Part shown: piece after piece, positions 9,453-17,707 of the stretch
How the letters are laid out: each line of letters opens with the position of its first letter
How positions within the stretch are numbered: the first letter of the stretch is position 1
Origin: Micromonospora sp. CB01531
GTDB taxonomy: Bacteria; Actinomycetota; Actinomycetes; Mycobacteriales; Micromonosporaceae
Direction: 5' to 3'
Assembly (NCBI RefSeq): GCF_001905095.1
Contig: NZ_LWLS01000105.1
Span: 1 to 64,000, forward strand
DNA length: 64,000 bases
Made by a program: the position numbers and the translations under genes
Notes under the pieces: model-generated
Told to the model about the DNA's origin: nothing
Databases searched by the model: none
Seen by the model: only the letters and a program-made list of their open reading frames with translations

Positions 9453-9929
9453 TCAATCGGCCTTGAGGAGCAGTCCGAGGACGACCCCGTACATGACGTG
9501 GACGACAGCCGCGACCGCGGGAGTCTGGATGCCGTAGTTGAGGCCGAACAGGCCGGGTGGCTCCAGCACCGCGGTGCTGGCCAGGCCGGCCCGCTGCGAG
9601 GCCATGCGTGGGTGGACACCTGGAAGCAGCGGCAGGAGCACCGTCAGTGCGATCCCGACGTGGAGCAGCCCGAGCAGCGCGCCGATCCACCAGGTGGCGC
9701 GGTGCAGCAGCGCGAACGTGGCCGCGTAGCCGAGGGCGAAGCCCTGACCGGCACCGAGGTGGAGGAAGAACCCGACGACCCGGGCCCGGTCGGGATCCTC
9801 CGTGACGAGGGTCCCGAGCACCAGCGGAAAGTCGAGGCGAGTGAGACCTGCCAGTTGAGCGGTGATCAGCGCCGCGGTGAGCGCCGTGGTGGCGACCAAC
9901 CCGAACAACGCCCATCCAGCCCAGTCCAT
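9453..9929 (-). CDS. Small multi-pass membrane protein
   Basis: From ATG 9929 this gives 158 residues ('MDWAGWALFGLVATTALTAA'); GTG 9989 would add 20 low-complexity residues. About four membrane segments are visible: near residues 6-24, 50-80, 84-106 and 136-156, the last being 'AVVHVMYGVVLGLLL'. No catalytic motif is recognised. It sits 2 bp upstream of the GH15 gene on the same strand and is probably cotranscribed with it. Neither start has a strong ribosome site, so the N-terminus is uncertain. Function unknown. Confidence 0.65.
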   Translation of the reverse strand: MDWAGWALFGLVATTALTAALITAQLAGLTRLDFPLVLGTLVTEDPDRARVVGFFLHLGAGQGFALGYAATFALLHRATWWIGALLGLLHVGIALTVLLPLLPGVHPRMASQRAGLASTAVLEPPGLFGLNYGIQTPAVAAVVHVMYGVVLGLLLKAD

Positions 9930-9989
9930 CTCAGCAGCGGTCGACGCCGCGGGCGTTCCGCCCGACGAGCCTGCCGACGCGGGCGGCAC

Positions 9990-10286
9990 CAGCGCTGGCG
10001 GGTCGCCCGGCGTCGGTCATGGCGACACCGGCACCAGTCGGCCCCGCAGATGGCCGGGCCTGAAGTGCCGAGCAGCGGCTGCACGCCGCGGGCACCGGGC
10101 TCGGCAACGTCCTCGCAGGCATCGGTCCACCCTTCGGCTGGACAACGTGAAGGTTCTACTGGCTTGATCGGGACGCCCGCGTCGCCCGCATCTGCGACTA
10201 CAGTGGCCATTCCGGCTTTTCACCATAAGCCACCGCACCTGCGACACCGGCCCGCTTGCCGAGATACTCCTGGGTCCGTTGACGGC
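9990..10286. other. Intergenic stretch, nothing recognised
   Basis: Nearly 300 bp between the membrane-protein gene and the end of the M20 gene. Short frames exist on both strands, but none has a ribosome site or recognisable family features. It should contain the promoter of the membrane protein/GH15 pair and the terminator of the M20 operon. Confidence 0.35.
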
Positions 10287-11474
10287 TCAGGAGCAGAAGT
10301 CGGCGATGGTGCTGGTGAGGATGTCGGTGAGGCGGTCCAGGGAGGCGAGGTCGACGTATTCGGTGGCGGCGTGGGCACCAGCGCCGTCGACGCCGAAGAG
10401 CAGGCAGGGGATGCCGGCGCGGTCCAGGAGGGCGCAGTCGGTCCAGTAGGACTCGGCGCGTATCACGGGCGGGTGTCCGAGAATCCGTTCCGCGTGGCGG
10501 ACCAGGGTGCGGACGACGGGTGCCTCCGGGTCGGCCTCGAAGGGCTCGCGGTGCAGGCCGCGGGTCAGCCGGTAGCGGAAGTCGGGGACCGTGGCGGCCA
10601 GGCGGTCGAGCATGGCGGTCAGTTCGCGCTCGACGCGGTCGGAACTCTCCCCCGGGACGGTGCGGCGCTCCAGGGTGATGCGGCAGTGCGCCGGGTAGGT
10701 GGAGGCCTCCTCGCCGCCCTGGATGACGGAGGCGTGCACGGTGCCGGTGCCCAGGAGGGGGTGGGCCGGGCCCGCCATGAGGCGCTGGCCCAGTTCCTCC
10801 AGCGCGACCAGGAAGTGCCCGGCCTTGGCGATGGCGTCGATGCCGAGTTCGGGCCGCGAACCGTGGGCGGCGCGGCCCTCGATCTCCACCTCGAACCAGA
10901 CGAAGCCCTTGTGGGCGAGCGTGACTTCGAGCTGGCTCGGCTCGGTGACGATCGCCCCGTCGGCGATGACGAACTCCAGCACCTCCTCGGTGCCGGAACT
11001 GCCGTGTTCTTCGTCGGCGACGCAGGCGAGCATGACGTCACCGGGCAGCGGACCGCGGGCGGCGCGGACCGCGGCGACCATCATGGCCGCGAGGCCACCC
11101 TTCATGTCGAAGGCGCCGCGGCCGAACATCTTGCCGTCGCGGATCTGCGGATCGAACGGGTCGCCGTCGTAGTCGGCCGCGCCTACCGTGTCCAGATGGC
11201 CGTTGAGCATGAGGGACCGGCCGCCGCCGGTGCCGCGGGCGATCGCGACGAGCGAGGGCCGGCCGGGGCGCTTCTCGAGTCGATGCACCTCGAAGCCGCG
11301 GGCGCCCAGCCATGCGCCGCAGAAGTCGGCGATCTCGGTCTCGCCGGCGCCACCGGGAACGAGGTCAGGATTGACGGAGTTGATGGCGATCAGCCTGGCC
11401 AGCAGGCGGCCGGGATCGTCATCCGGTTCCAGCGCATCGGGGGCCGCGGGAGTGGTGGGACTCTCGAAGAGCAT
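10287..11474 (-). CDS. M20 family amidohydrolase (YgeY/ArgE-like)
   Basis: A 395-residue zinc-dependent deacylase/peptidase. Metal ligands and catalytic residues are present: 'LNGHLDTVGAADY' (His, Asp), 'GRGAFDMKGG' (bridging Asp), 'VADEEHGSSG' (general-base Glu pair), 'VTEPSQ' (Glu), and a late His in 'GAGAHAATEYVDLASLD'. The dimerisation domain spans about residues 195-305. Start ATG 11474 follows GGAAGG. It is the last gene of a three-gene operon with an amidase and a diaminopropionate ammonia-lyase, recalling the E. coli ygeX-ygeY pair. Release of a free amine from an N-acyl amino acid is the likely reaction; the acyl group is unknown. Confidence 0.85.
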   Translation of the reverse strand: MLFESPTTPAAPDALEPDDDPGRLLARLIAINSVNPDLVPGGAGETEIADFCGAWLGARGFEVHRLEKRPGRPSLVAIARGTGGGRSLMLNGHLDTVGAADYDGDPFDPQIRDGKMFGRGAFDMKGGLAAMMVAAVRAARGPLPGDVMLACVADEEHGSSGTEEVLEFVIADGAIVTEPSQLEVTLAHKGFVWFEVEIEGRAAHGSRPELGIDAIAKAGHFLVALEELGQRLMAGPAHPLLGTGTVHASVIQGGEEASTYPAHCRITLERRTVPGESSDRVERELTAMLDRLAATVPDFRYRLTRGLHREPFEADPEAPVVRTLVRHAERILGHPPVIRAESYWTDCALLDRAGIPCLLFGVDGAGAHAATEYVDLASLDRLTDILTSTIADFCS

Positions 11475-11601
11475 CGGGGACCTTCCATAGTCATCAGGTT
11501 CCGGACGGGCGCTCGGACCTGCCGGTCCGGAGGGAGTCGGAAAGCGTCCGGCGGCTCTTCCCGGACCAGCTGCGCGCACTGCTCGGGGCGTTGCCGGGTG
11601 G

Positions 11602-12876
11602 TCAGTCTTGGTTGGCGAGGCGCAGGAGAGTGGTGGCCAGGACGTCGATGCCGTGGGTGCAGGCCTCGGGGGTGGAGTATTCCCGGGGGTTGTGGCTGAT
11701 GCCGTCGTACTCGCCGCGGACGAAGATCATGGCGGTGGGGCAGAGCGCGGCGATCTCCTGGGCGTCGTGCCCGGCGCCGGAGAGCAGGGAGACGTGCGCC
11801 AGGTCGTGGTCGTCGGCGGCCTGCGCGATGACCTTCTGCACCCCGTCGTCGAAGGGCACGTAGGCGGTCCTGGCCATCCGCCGGGTGGTCAGCGACAGTC
11901 CCGGCTGGCTGCCCGCCAGGTCGTGCAGGAACGCGGCCAGCGCCTCCTCGGCGCGGGCCATCTGGGCGTCGTCGGGGTTGCGCAGGTCCACGGTCAGCTC
12001 GGCGCGGGCCGGGACGATGTTGGTCAGGTCCGGGTGGACGATGAGGTGGCCGACGGTGGCCCGCAGGTCGCCGTAGTCGCCGGAGTCGACCAGGGACCGC
12101 AGGTGGACGATGATCTGGGCGGCGGCGAGCCCGGCGTCGGCGCGCAGGTGGGTGGGGGTGGTGCCGGCGTGGGCGGCGCGACCGTGGATAGTGATCTCCT
12201 GCCAGGAGATGCCCTGGACGCCGGTGACGACGCCGATCTCGACCCCGTGCTCGGCGAGGACGGGGCCCTGTTCGATGTGGCATTCGACGTAGGCGTGCGG
12301 CGCGTCGAGGCGTACCTCGACGGGGCCGTCGAAGCCCGTGCGGGCGAGTTCACCGCCGAGGGTGCGGCCGTCGCGGTCCGTCAGCGCGTGGGCGTACTCC
12401 AATGTCAGGCGACCGGCGGCGACTGCGCTGCCGAGCATGTCGGTGCCGAAGCGGACGCCCTCCTCCTCGGTGAAGATGCCGACCTCGATGGGGCGGCGGG
12501 TGGTGATGCCGCGTTCATTGAGGATGCGGATGACTTCGATGCCGCCCAGGACGCCGAGACAGCCGTCGAAGGCGCCGGCGGTGGCGACGCTGTCGATGTG
12601 TGAGCCGGTCAGCACGGGGGCTGCGGTGGGGTCGGTGCCCTCGCGGCGGCCGTAGATGTTGCCCATCTGGTCGATGCGGACGGCCAGGCCGGCCTGTTCC
12701 ATCCAGGCGATCACCTGGCGGCGGCCGGCCGCGTCGGCGTCGGTCAGGGCGAGGCGGTTGACGCCGCGCAGGCCGGTGCGCTCGTCGTGGTACGCGCCGA
12801 TCTCGGCGAGGTCCATCAGCGACTGCCACAGGCGTTCGCCGTTGACGGTGATCTTGCTGGGGTTGAGGCTCGTCAA
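11602..12876 (-). CDS. Hydantoinase/carbamoylase-type amidase (AllC/HyuC family)
   Basis: A 424-residue enzyme of the M20-related family that contains allantoate amidohydrolase, ureidoglycolate amidohydrolase and N-carbamoyl-L-amino-acid hydrolase. Motifs: 'TGSHIDSVATAGAFDGCLG' (metal His and Asp), 'FTEEEGVRFG' (catalytic Glu pair), 'ECHIEQGPVLAEHG', 'SGAGHDAQEIA', and the C-terminal metal His in 'EYDGISHNPREYS'. The start is TTG 12876, preceded by GGGAG at 7 bp. It follows the ammonia-lyase gene by 81 bp. Together the operon can hydrolyse a C-N bond, deacylate and deaminate, which fits use of an N-carbamoyl or ureido compound as nitrogen source. Confidence 0.88.
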   Translation of the reverse strand: MTSLNPSKITVNGERLWQSLMDLAEIGAYHDERTGLRGVNRLALTDADAAGRRQVIAWMEQAGLAVRIDQMGNIYGRREGTDPTAAPVLTGSHIDSVATAGAFDGCLGVLGGIEVIRILNERGITTRRPIEVGIFTEEEGVRFGTDMLGSAVAAGRLTLEYAHALTDRDGRTLGGELARTGFDGPVEVRLDAPHAYVECHIEQGPVLAEHGVEIGVVTGVQGISWQEITIHGRAAHAGTTPTHLRADAGLAAAQIIVHLRSLVDSGDYGDLRATVGHLIVHPDLTNIVPARAELTVDLRNPDDAQMARAEEALAAFLHDLAGSQPGLSLTTRRMARTAYVPFDDGVQKVIAQAADDHDLAHVSLLSGAGHDAQEIAALCPTAMIFVRGEYDGISHNPREYSTPEACTHGIDVLATTLLRLANQD

Positions 12877-12957
12877 GGTCTGTCTCCCAGGAGCTGTCGG
12901 TGACGGTGGAGTTGGGCGGCGAGCGGGTCAACCGGCGCGGCCGCGGGCTGCGGATGA

Positions 12958-14073
12958 TCAGTGATCGAGCGTGGAGTGCGGGTTGGCGGTCGGGCCCTCG
13001 GTGCTCAACAGCACGACCACCGAGGCCGAATCGAGTCCCAGTGCCGTTCGGCGTTCGCCGGCCCCCACGCCGGTGAGCGCCGCACGTAGGCCGGCGAGCG
13101 CCGCGGCCCCGCATGGGCCCGCGTAGACACCGAGAGCGGCGAGGTCGAGGGCCGCGCGGGCGCTGTCGGGGTCGGGGATGGCGACGGCGGCGTCCAGCCC
13201 GCTGTGCAGGTAGGGCCAGGCGATGCTGGACGGGGTGCCGCAGTTGAGCCCGGCCATCGCGGTGGCGCCGGTGGTGACGCTGACCGGTGCGCCGTGGGTG
13301 AGGCTTTCCAGGACGCAGGCGGCGGCCGCCGGCTCCACCGACAACAGCGCGGGCGCCCGTCCGGACGGGCGGCTGCGGTAGTGGGTGATGACGGCCTGGG
13401 CCAGCGACCCGACGCCCACCGGTACCGCGACGAGGTCAGGCCCCGCGACGATTCCCTCGGCGGTCAGCTGCTCGTCGATCTCGACGCAGAGGGTGGAGTA
13501 GCCCTCGACGATCCAGCCCGGGATCTGCTCATAGCCCGGCCAGGCGGTGTCCTGGACCAGGACCGCCGCCGGCGCGGCGGCGGCCTCCGCCGCCAGGCGG
13601 ACGGCCTCGTCGTACGGCCCCGCGACCTCGGTCACCTCCGCCTGCTCGGCGACGATGGCCGCCACCGCCTGCGGATGCACACCCTGCGGTACGAACGCGT
13701 GGGCGTGATGCCCGAGCAGGCGCGCCGTACGGGCCACCGCCCGGCCGTGGTTGCCATCGGTGGCGGTCACCAGGGTGACCGGTTCGTCGCCGCTCACGGT
13801 CCGCGCGGAGAGCACGCGGTGGACCGCCCAGGACGAACCCAGCGCCTTGAACGCGGGCAGTCCCAGCCGGCACGACTCGTCCTTGACGAAGACGCGGCTT
13901 ACCCCCAGCTCCGCCGCCAGCGGCGGGAGTTCGGTCAGCGGCGTGGGCGAGTAGTCGGGCAGGGTGGTGTGGAAGTTCCGCACCTCGGCAGGTGCGGGTG
14001 TGCACCTCCAGGCGCGGGCGCCGGGCGGCGCAAGCCACAGCATCAGCGCGGGGGAGGAGACATTCTCGGTCAC
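12958..14073 (-). CDS. dpaL: Diaminopropionate ammonia-lyase-like PLP enzyme
   Basis: A 371-residue fold-type II PLP enzyme. Features match DpaL/YgeX, which turns 2,3-diaminopropionate into pyruvate and two ammonia: 'VFVKDESCRLGLPAFKALG' (Schiff-base Lys in FKALG), 'VTATDGNHGRAVAR' (phosphate cup), 'DTAWPGYEQIPGWIVEGY', and 'GVGSLAQAVITHY'. Starts at GTG 14073, first gene of the minus-strand operon with the amidase and M20 hydrolase, and divergent from a LysR-type gene 111 bp away that probably controls it. Threonine/serine dehydratase is the nearest alternative, but the 'AWPGYE' segment favours DpaL. Confidence 0.86.
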   Translation of the reverse strand: MTENVSSPALMLWLAPPGARAWRCTPAPAEVRNFHTTLPDYSPTPLTELPPLAAELGVSRVFVKDESCRLGLPAFKALGSSWAVHRVLSARTVSGDEPVTLVTATDGNHGRAVARTARLLGHHAHAFVPQGVHPQAVAAIVAEQAEVTEVAGPYDEAVRLAAEAAAAPAAVLVQDTAWPGYEQIPGWIVEGYSTLCVEIDEQLTAEGIVAGPDLVAVPVGVGSLAQAVITHYRSRPSGRAPALLSVEPAAAACVLESLTHGAPVSVTTGATAMAGLNCGTPSSIAWPYLHSGLDAAVAIPDPDSARAALDLAALGVYAGPCGAAALAGLRAALTGVGAGERRTALGLDSASVVVLLSTEGPTANPHSTLDH

Positions 14074-14139
14074 AGCTCCAGGGTGCGCCGGACTCCTATG
14101 ATCGGTCCAGCGAATGTTTCCGACCTGTACTCATCGAGA

Positions 14140-14158
14140 AACCCGACCGTTGCGGGTT
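14140..14158. promoter_or_regulatory. Inverted repeat AACCCG-N7-CGGGTT, candidate LysR site
   Basis: A perfect 6-bp inverted repeat with a 7-bp spacer lies between the divergent dpaL-like operon and the LysR-type gene, 26 bp before the regulator's ATG. LysR-family boxes are interrupted dyads of about this span, so autoregulation and control of the operon are plausible. A small RNA hairpin is the alternative reading. Confidence 0.4.
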
Positions 14159-14184
14159 GCTGCGCGACGGCGAGGAGAGCGTCC

Positions 14185-15114
14185 ATGTTCGACCTGCATC
14201 GCCTGCGCCTGCTGCGCGAACTCAAGCACCGCGGCACGCTGGCCGCGGTCGCCGCTGCCCTGTCCTACGCCCCCTCCTCCGTCTCCCAGCAGCTCTCGCA
14301 GTTGGAAGCGGAGGTCGGCGTCCGATTGCTGGAACCGGTCGGGCGGCGGGTGAAGCTGACCGAGCAGGCCGAGATCCTCGTCGCCCACACCGAAGCGGTT
14401 CTCGAACGCCTGGAGCGTGCGGAGGCGGAGATCGCCGCCTCCCTGACCGAGCTGACCGGGACACTGCGCATCGCCTCGTTCCAGACCGCCGCCCTGGCCC
14501 TGGTCCCGGCCGCGCTCGGCCTGCTGCGCGACCAACATCCGCACCTGCGCGTCCACGTCACGCAGCTGGAACCCGAAAAGGCCCTACCCGCCCTGCAGGC
14601 CCGCGACTTCGACCTGGTCGTGGCCGAGGAATATCCCGGCAACCCCAACCTGCGCCCCGCCGAACTCGAACAGGAAGACCTGCTCGACGACCCTCTTCAC
14701 CTCGCCCTGCCCGACGACGGCCCGGACACTCACGACCCCATGGCGACGCTGCGCTCACTCGCGGACCACCCGTGGGTGATGGAACCCGAAGGCACCACCG
14801 CGCGGCACTGGGCCGTGACCCTGTGCCGCAACGTCGGCTTCGAACCCGACGTACGGTTCGAAACCACCGACCTCCTGCTGCACCTTCGCCTCGTCGAGCA
14901 GGGGCATGCTGTTGCCTTCCTGCCCGACCTCGTCTGGAGCGGACAGCCCCCAACGGTCATCCTGCGACAACTCCCCCGGGATCAGCGCACCCGCCGGGTC
15001 TTCACCGTCGTACGCCGCGGCCGCAGCCGGCACCCCGCCGTCGAGGCGTGCCGGGGCGCCCTCCGCCAGGCGGTCACCCTCCGCTCGAGCCAGGCACCCG
15101 GGCGGCAGAGCTGA
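14185..15114 (+). CDS. LysR-family transcriptional regulator
   Basis: A 309-residue regulator. The N-terminal winged helix is 'FDLHRLRLLRELKHRGTLAA' followed by 'SVSQQLSQLEAEVGVRLLEP', and the periplasmic-binding-like effector domain covers about residues 90-295. ATG 14185 has GAGGAG upstream, and the frame's long upstream extension overlaps the divergent gene and is ignored. It is divergent from the diaminopropionate lyase/amidase/M20 operon, the usual position for the pathway activator. The effector is not known but is likely a substrate of that operon. Confidence 0.92.
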   Translation: MFDLHRLRLLRELKHRGTLAAVAAALSYAPSSVSQQLSQLEAEVGVRLLEPVGRRVKLTEQAEILVAHTEAVLERLERAEAEIAASLTELTGTLRIASFQTAALALVPAALGLLRDQHPHLRVHVTQLEPEKALPALQARDFDLVVAEEYPGNPNLRPAELEQEDLLDDPLHLALPDDGPDTHDPMATLRSLADHPWVMEPEGTTARHWAVTLCRNVGFEPDVRFETTDLLLHLRLVEQGHAVAFLPDLVWSGQPPTVILRQLPRDQRTRRVFTVVRRGRSRHPAVEACRGALRQAVTLRSSQAPGRQS

Positions 15115-15218
15115 CCGCTGTCCGCTCCGTGCCAGCCACACCCGGGGGAGCGGGACGAGGCGAGGCTGCGGGTCCGGCTGCCGGACCCGGGTGTCAGTCG
15201 GCCCGCGTAGGCGCCGCC

Positions 15219-15239
15219 CCCGGCGTCCACGACGCCGGG
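15219..15239. terminator. Hairpin between convergent LysR and ROK genes
   Basis: CCCGGCGTC and GACGCCGGG form a perfect 9-bp stem around a CAC loop, between the stop of the LysR gene (15114) and the stop of the convergent ROK kinase gene (15256). There is no clear T run on either side, as is usual in high-GC actinomycetes. Likely a two-way terminator. Confidence 0.55.
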
Positions 15240-15255
15240 TTGCGGTCGGCCGCCG

Positions 15256-16221
15256 TCACGCGACAGGCGGCACGAGTTCGGGTGCGCCCCAGCCGTCAGG
15301 AACGGGCAGGCCGGCCTCCCGTCGGGCCATGGCGGCCGCGCCGACCTGTGCGGCCTGGGCACCGAAGGCGGAGCGCAGCACCGGGGGCGGGGTCCGCCAG
15401 GCGAGAGCCGCCCGGAGGGCGTCGCGTACCGGGTCGAAGAACAGCGCGCCCGCGTCGGCGAGCCCACCGCCGAGAACGATGCGGGCCGGGTCGAGGGTCA
15501 GGGTCAGGGTGGCCAGGGCCGTCCCCAGAGCCTGGGTCGCGTCGTCCCAGACGGCGCGGGCCACCCGATCGGTGGCCACCGCGTCGGCGATGCCCCGGCT
15601 GTCCAACCCCGGGGTTCCGCCGAGCCGGGCATAGCGGCGGGCCAGCCCGCCGGCGGACGCATACACCTCCAGGCATCCCCGCTGCCCGCAACTGCACGGC
15701 TCCCCGCCGGGGTAGACCGGCATGTGGCCGACCTCGCCGGCCGAGCCGGTCGCGCCCGGCACCGGCGCACCATGCACCACCACCGCCGCGGCGATGCCGG
15801 TTCCCAGCGGTAGCAGGAGGAAGTTGTCCAGTCCGCTGGCTGCTCCGGCCACCGCCTCGGCGACGCCGGCCGCCCGTGCGTCGTGCCCGACCGCCACCGG
15901 CAGTCCGAGATCGTCCCCGATGAGGGCGCGTAGCGGCACGTCCCGGAACCGGATGTTGGCGGCGTACCGCACCACCCCGTAGACCTCGTCGACGAGGCCC
16001 GGTGTGACCACGCCGATCGCGGCGGGTGTGGCGCCGAGGGCGAGCGCGTCGTCGCGCAGCTGGAGGCACAGGGACCGGACGGCCTTGACCGGGTCGTCGT
16101 CCGCCCGCGACGGCACGGTCAGCGAGTGCCGGAACCGGCCGTCGTCGCCGACCACGGCCCCCTTGATGGTCGTTCCACCGACGTCGACGGCGAGGACGCA
16201 CCGGCCTTCGGGCTGCGTCAC
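15256..16221 (-). CDS. ROK family sugar kinase
   Basis: A 321-residue kinase without a DNA-binding domain. The ATP phosphate loop is 'AVDVGGTTIKGAVVGDDG', the ROK zinc motif is 'CSCGQRGCLEVYAS' preceded by the conserved 'GEVGHMPV' (His ligand), and the catalytic Asp lies in 'AVGHDARAAGVAEA'. Note that this is 'GHDARA' where glucokinases have 'NDAnA'. GTG 16221 lies 4 bp after the MlrC gene's stop, so it is translationally linked to it. It probably phosphorylates a sugar or amino sugar delivered by the neighbouring importer; the specificity is not visible. Confidence 0.88.
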   Translation of the reverse strand: MTQPEGRCVLAVDVGGTTIKGAVVGDDGRFRHSLTVPSRADDDPVKAVRSLCLQLRDDALALGATPAAIGVVTPGLVDEVYGVVRYAANIRFRDVPLRALIGDDLGLPVAVGHDARAAGVAEAVAGAASGLDNFLLLPLGTGIAAAVVVHGAPVPGATGSAGEVGHMPVYPGGEPCSCGQRGCLEVYASAGGLARRYARLGGTPGLDSRGIADAVATDRVARAVWDDATQALGTALATLTLTLDPARIVLGGGLADAGALFFDPVRDALRAALAWRTPPPVLRSAFGAQAAQVGAAAMARREAGLPVPDGWGAPELVPPVA

Positions 16222-16225
16222 GCGA

Positions 16226-17695
16226 TCACCCGGTCACCACGGTGAGGTCCGCGGTGAAGTCGCGGTCCAGGGGAAACACCGGTCGCACCACACGCTGGTA
16301 CGGCAGCCGCGCGAGGTCCTGGTCGACGCCGCCCGGGGTCAGCGCGAGCAGCCAGTCTCCGGCCGCGTCGAACAGTTCAGGTTCGAGGTAGCCGATCTTC
16401 ACCACGACGAGATCCATCTCGTCGACCGCGATCCCCAGCCGGGCGTAGGAGTCCAGCAGGCGGTACTGCATCCGGCGGGACGTGACGAAGACGCTCAGCC
16501 CGCCGACCCGTACGCTGGCGCACCGCCCACCGTCGGGATCGTCGGCGACCGCCTCCAGGATCCCGTCGAGCGGCAGCGGGCCCGGGTCCCGGGAGTCGAT
16601 CCGCCCGCCGACCGCCACCCGGACCGGTGAGCCGAGCGGCTGGTCGGCGATCTGCGCTACGGCCTGCGGGTCGACCAGCGACGCGAACACGGCGCGGCGG
16701 GAGCCGTCGCGGATCTCGGGGCGGGCCAGCAGCCGGTCGAGGGCGAAGGTGACGTCGTCGGCACCGCCGGCGCCAGGGTTGTCGCCCGAGTCGCTGATGA
16801 AGAAGGGTCGCCGGGCCGGAGCCGCGGCCGCGGCCAGGGCTGCGTCGAGGCACTCGTCCATCGAGCCGGTGGGGGCGACGAAGGCGAAGTCGTCGCGGGC
16901 CGCCCAGAAGTGCCCGCCGAGCTCGCGGGCCGCCTCGGTGGTGGCGGTGGCGTCGGTGCCGGTGACGACGACCGCGCCCCGGCAGCGCGGCTGGTCGGCC
17001 CAGGCGAACCCGATCCAGATCGCGGCGTCGACGATGCCGTCCCGAGCCTCGACCTCGGGGATCCTCGCGTAGAGCCCCCGGGCCGGCTCCTCGCGGGTGC
17101 TGGTCATCTCGCCGGGCAGCAGGATCGGCACGTGGACCAGGGCCTTGTGCGGGCGCCGCTGCCGGCGCAGCGCCTCGACCAGGTTCCGGGCGGCGCGCTC
17201 ACGGGTCTCCCACACGTCGATGTGCGGGGCGGTGCGATAGCAGGTGAGCAGGTCGCAGGCGTCGAACAGCACCTGCGAGACGTTGCCGTGCAGGTCCATC
17301 GCCGCGGAGACGAACGGCTCCGGCCCGAGCACCGACCGGATGGCGGTGACCAGGTCGCCCTCCGCGTCGTCGCGTCCGACGACGCTCATCGCACCGTGGA
17401 TGTCCAGCAGCATGCCGTCCACCGGGCCGGCGGCGGCCAGCTGCTCCACCATCTCGGTGGCCCAGGCCTCGTACGTCGCCGGGTCCACGGCCCCGCCGGG
17501 CAGGGCCCGGGCGTGCACGAGCGGTATCCATTCGACGTCGGCGGCCCAGGGCTGGGCGGGGGAGAGCCAGCCGTAGCGCGCCAGCAGCGCAGCACCCCGG
17601 GTGACCTCGAAGTCGTGGGCGGTGCTGAGGTGGGGCGAGAACGTGCTGGATTCGATGTGGATGCCGCCGATGGCGATGCGGAGGGGACGGGGCAC
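16226..17695 (-). CDS. M81 family metallopeptidase (MlrC-like)
   Basis: A 489-residue protein of the MlrC/M81 family (peptidase S58-like fold plus C-terminal domain), named after the enzyme that cleaves linearised microcystin. Conserved signatures include the start 'RIAIGGIHIESSTFSP', 'MLLDIHGAMS', 'AMDLHGNVSQ', 'YRTAPHIDVWETRERAA', and 'SDSGDNPGAGGADD'; the Asp and His residues are the presumed zinc ligands. No signal peptide. It lies between a ROK kinase and a ROK repressor and divergent from a dipeptide-type importer, so a small imported peptide or glycopeptide is the likely substrate. Confidence 0.9.
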   Translation of the reverse strand: MPRPLRIAIGGIHIESSTFSPHLSTAHDFEVTRGAALLARYGWLSPAQPWAADVEWIPLVHARALPGGAVDPATYEAWATEMVEQLAAAGPVDGMLLDIHGAMSVVGRDDAEGDLVTAIRSVLGPEPFVSAAMDLHGNVSQVLFDACDLLTCYRTAPHIDVWETRERAARNLVEALRRQRRPHKALVHVPILLPGEMTSTREEPARGLYARIPEVEARDGIVDAAIWIGFAWADQPRCRGAVVVTGTDATATTEAARELGGHFWAARDDFAFVAPTGSMDECLDAALAAAAAPARRPFFISDSGDNPGAGGADDVTFALDRLLARPEIRDGSRRAVFASLVDPQAVAQIADQPLGSPVRVAVGGRIDSRDPGPLPLDGILEAVADDPDGGRCASVRVGGLSVFVTSRRMQYRLLDSYARLGIAVDEMDLVVVKIGYLEPELFDAAGDWLLALTPGGVDQDLARLPYQRVVRPVFPLDRDFTADLTVVTG

Positions 17696-17707
17696 GGGTG
17701 TTGCTCC

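Noticed and set aside
9498..11699. 733-codon open frame on the plus strand
   Set aside because: Antisense to the membrane-protein and M20 genes, with no ribosome site at a sensible start and a composition typical of antisense shadows.
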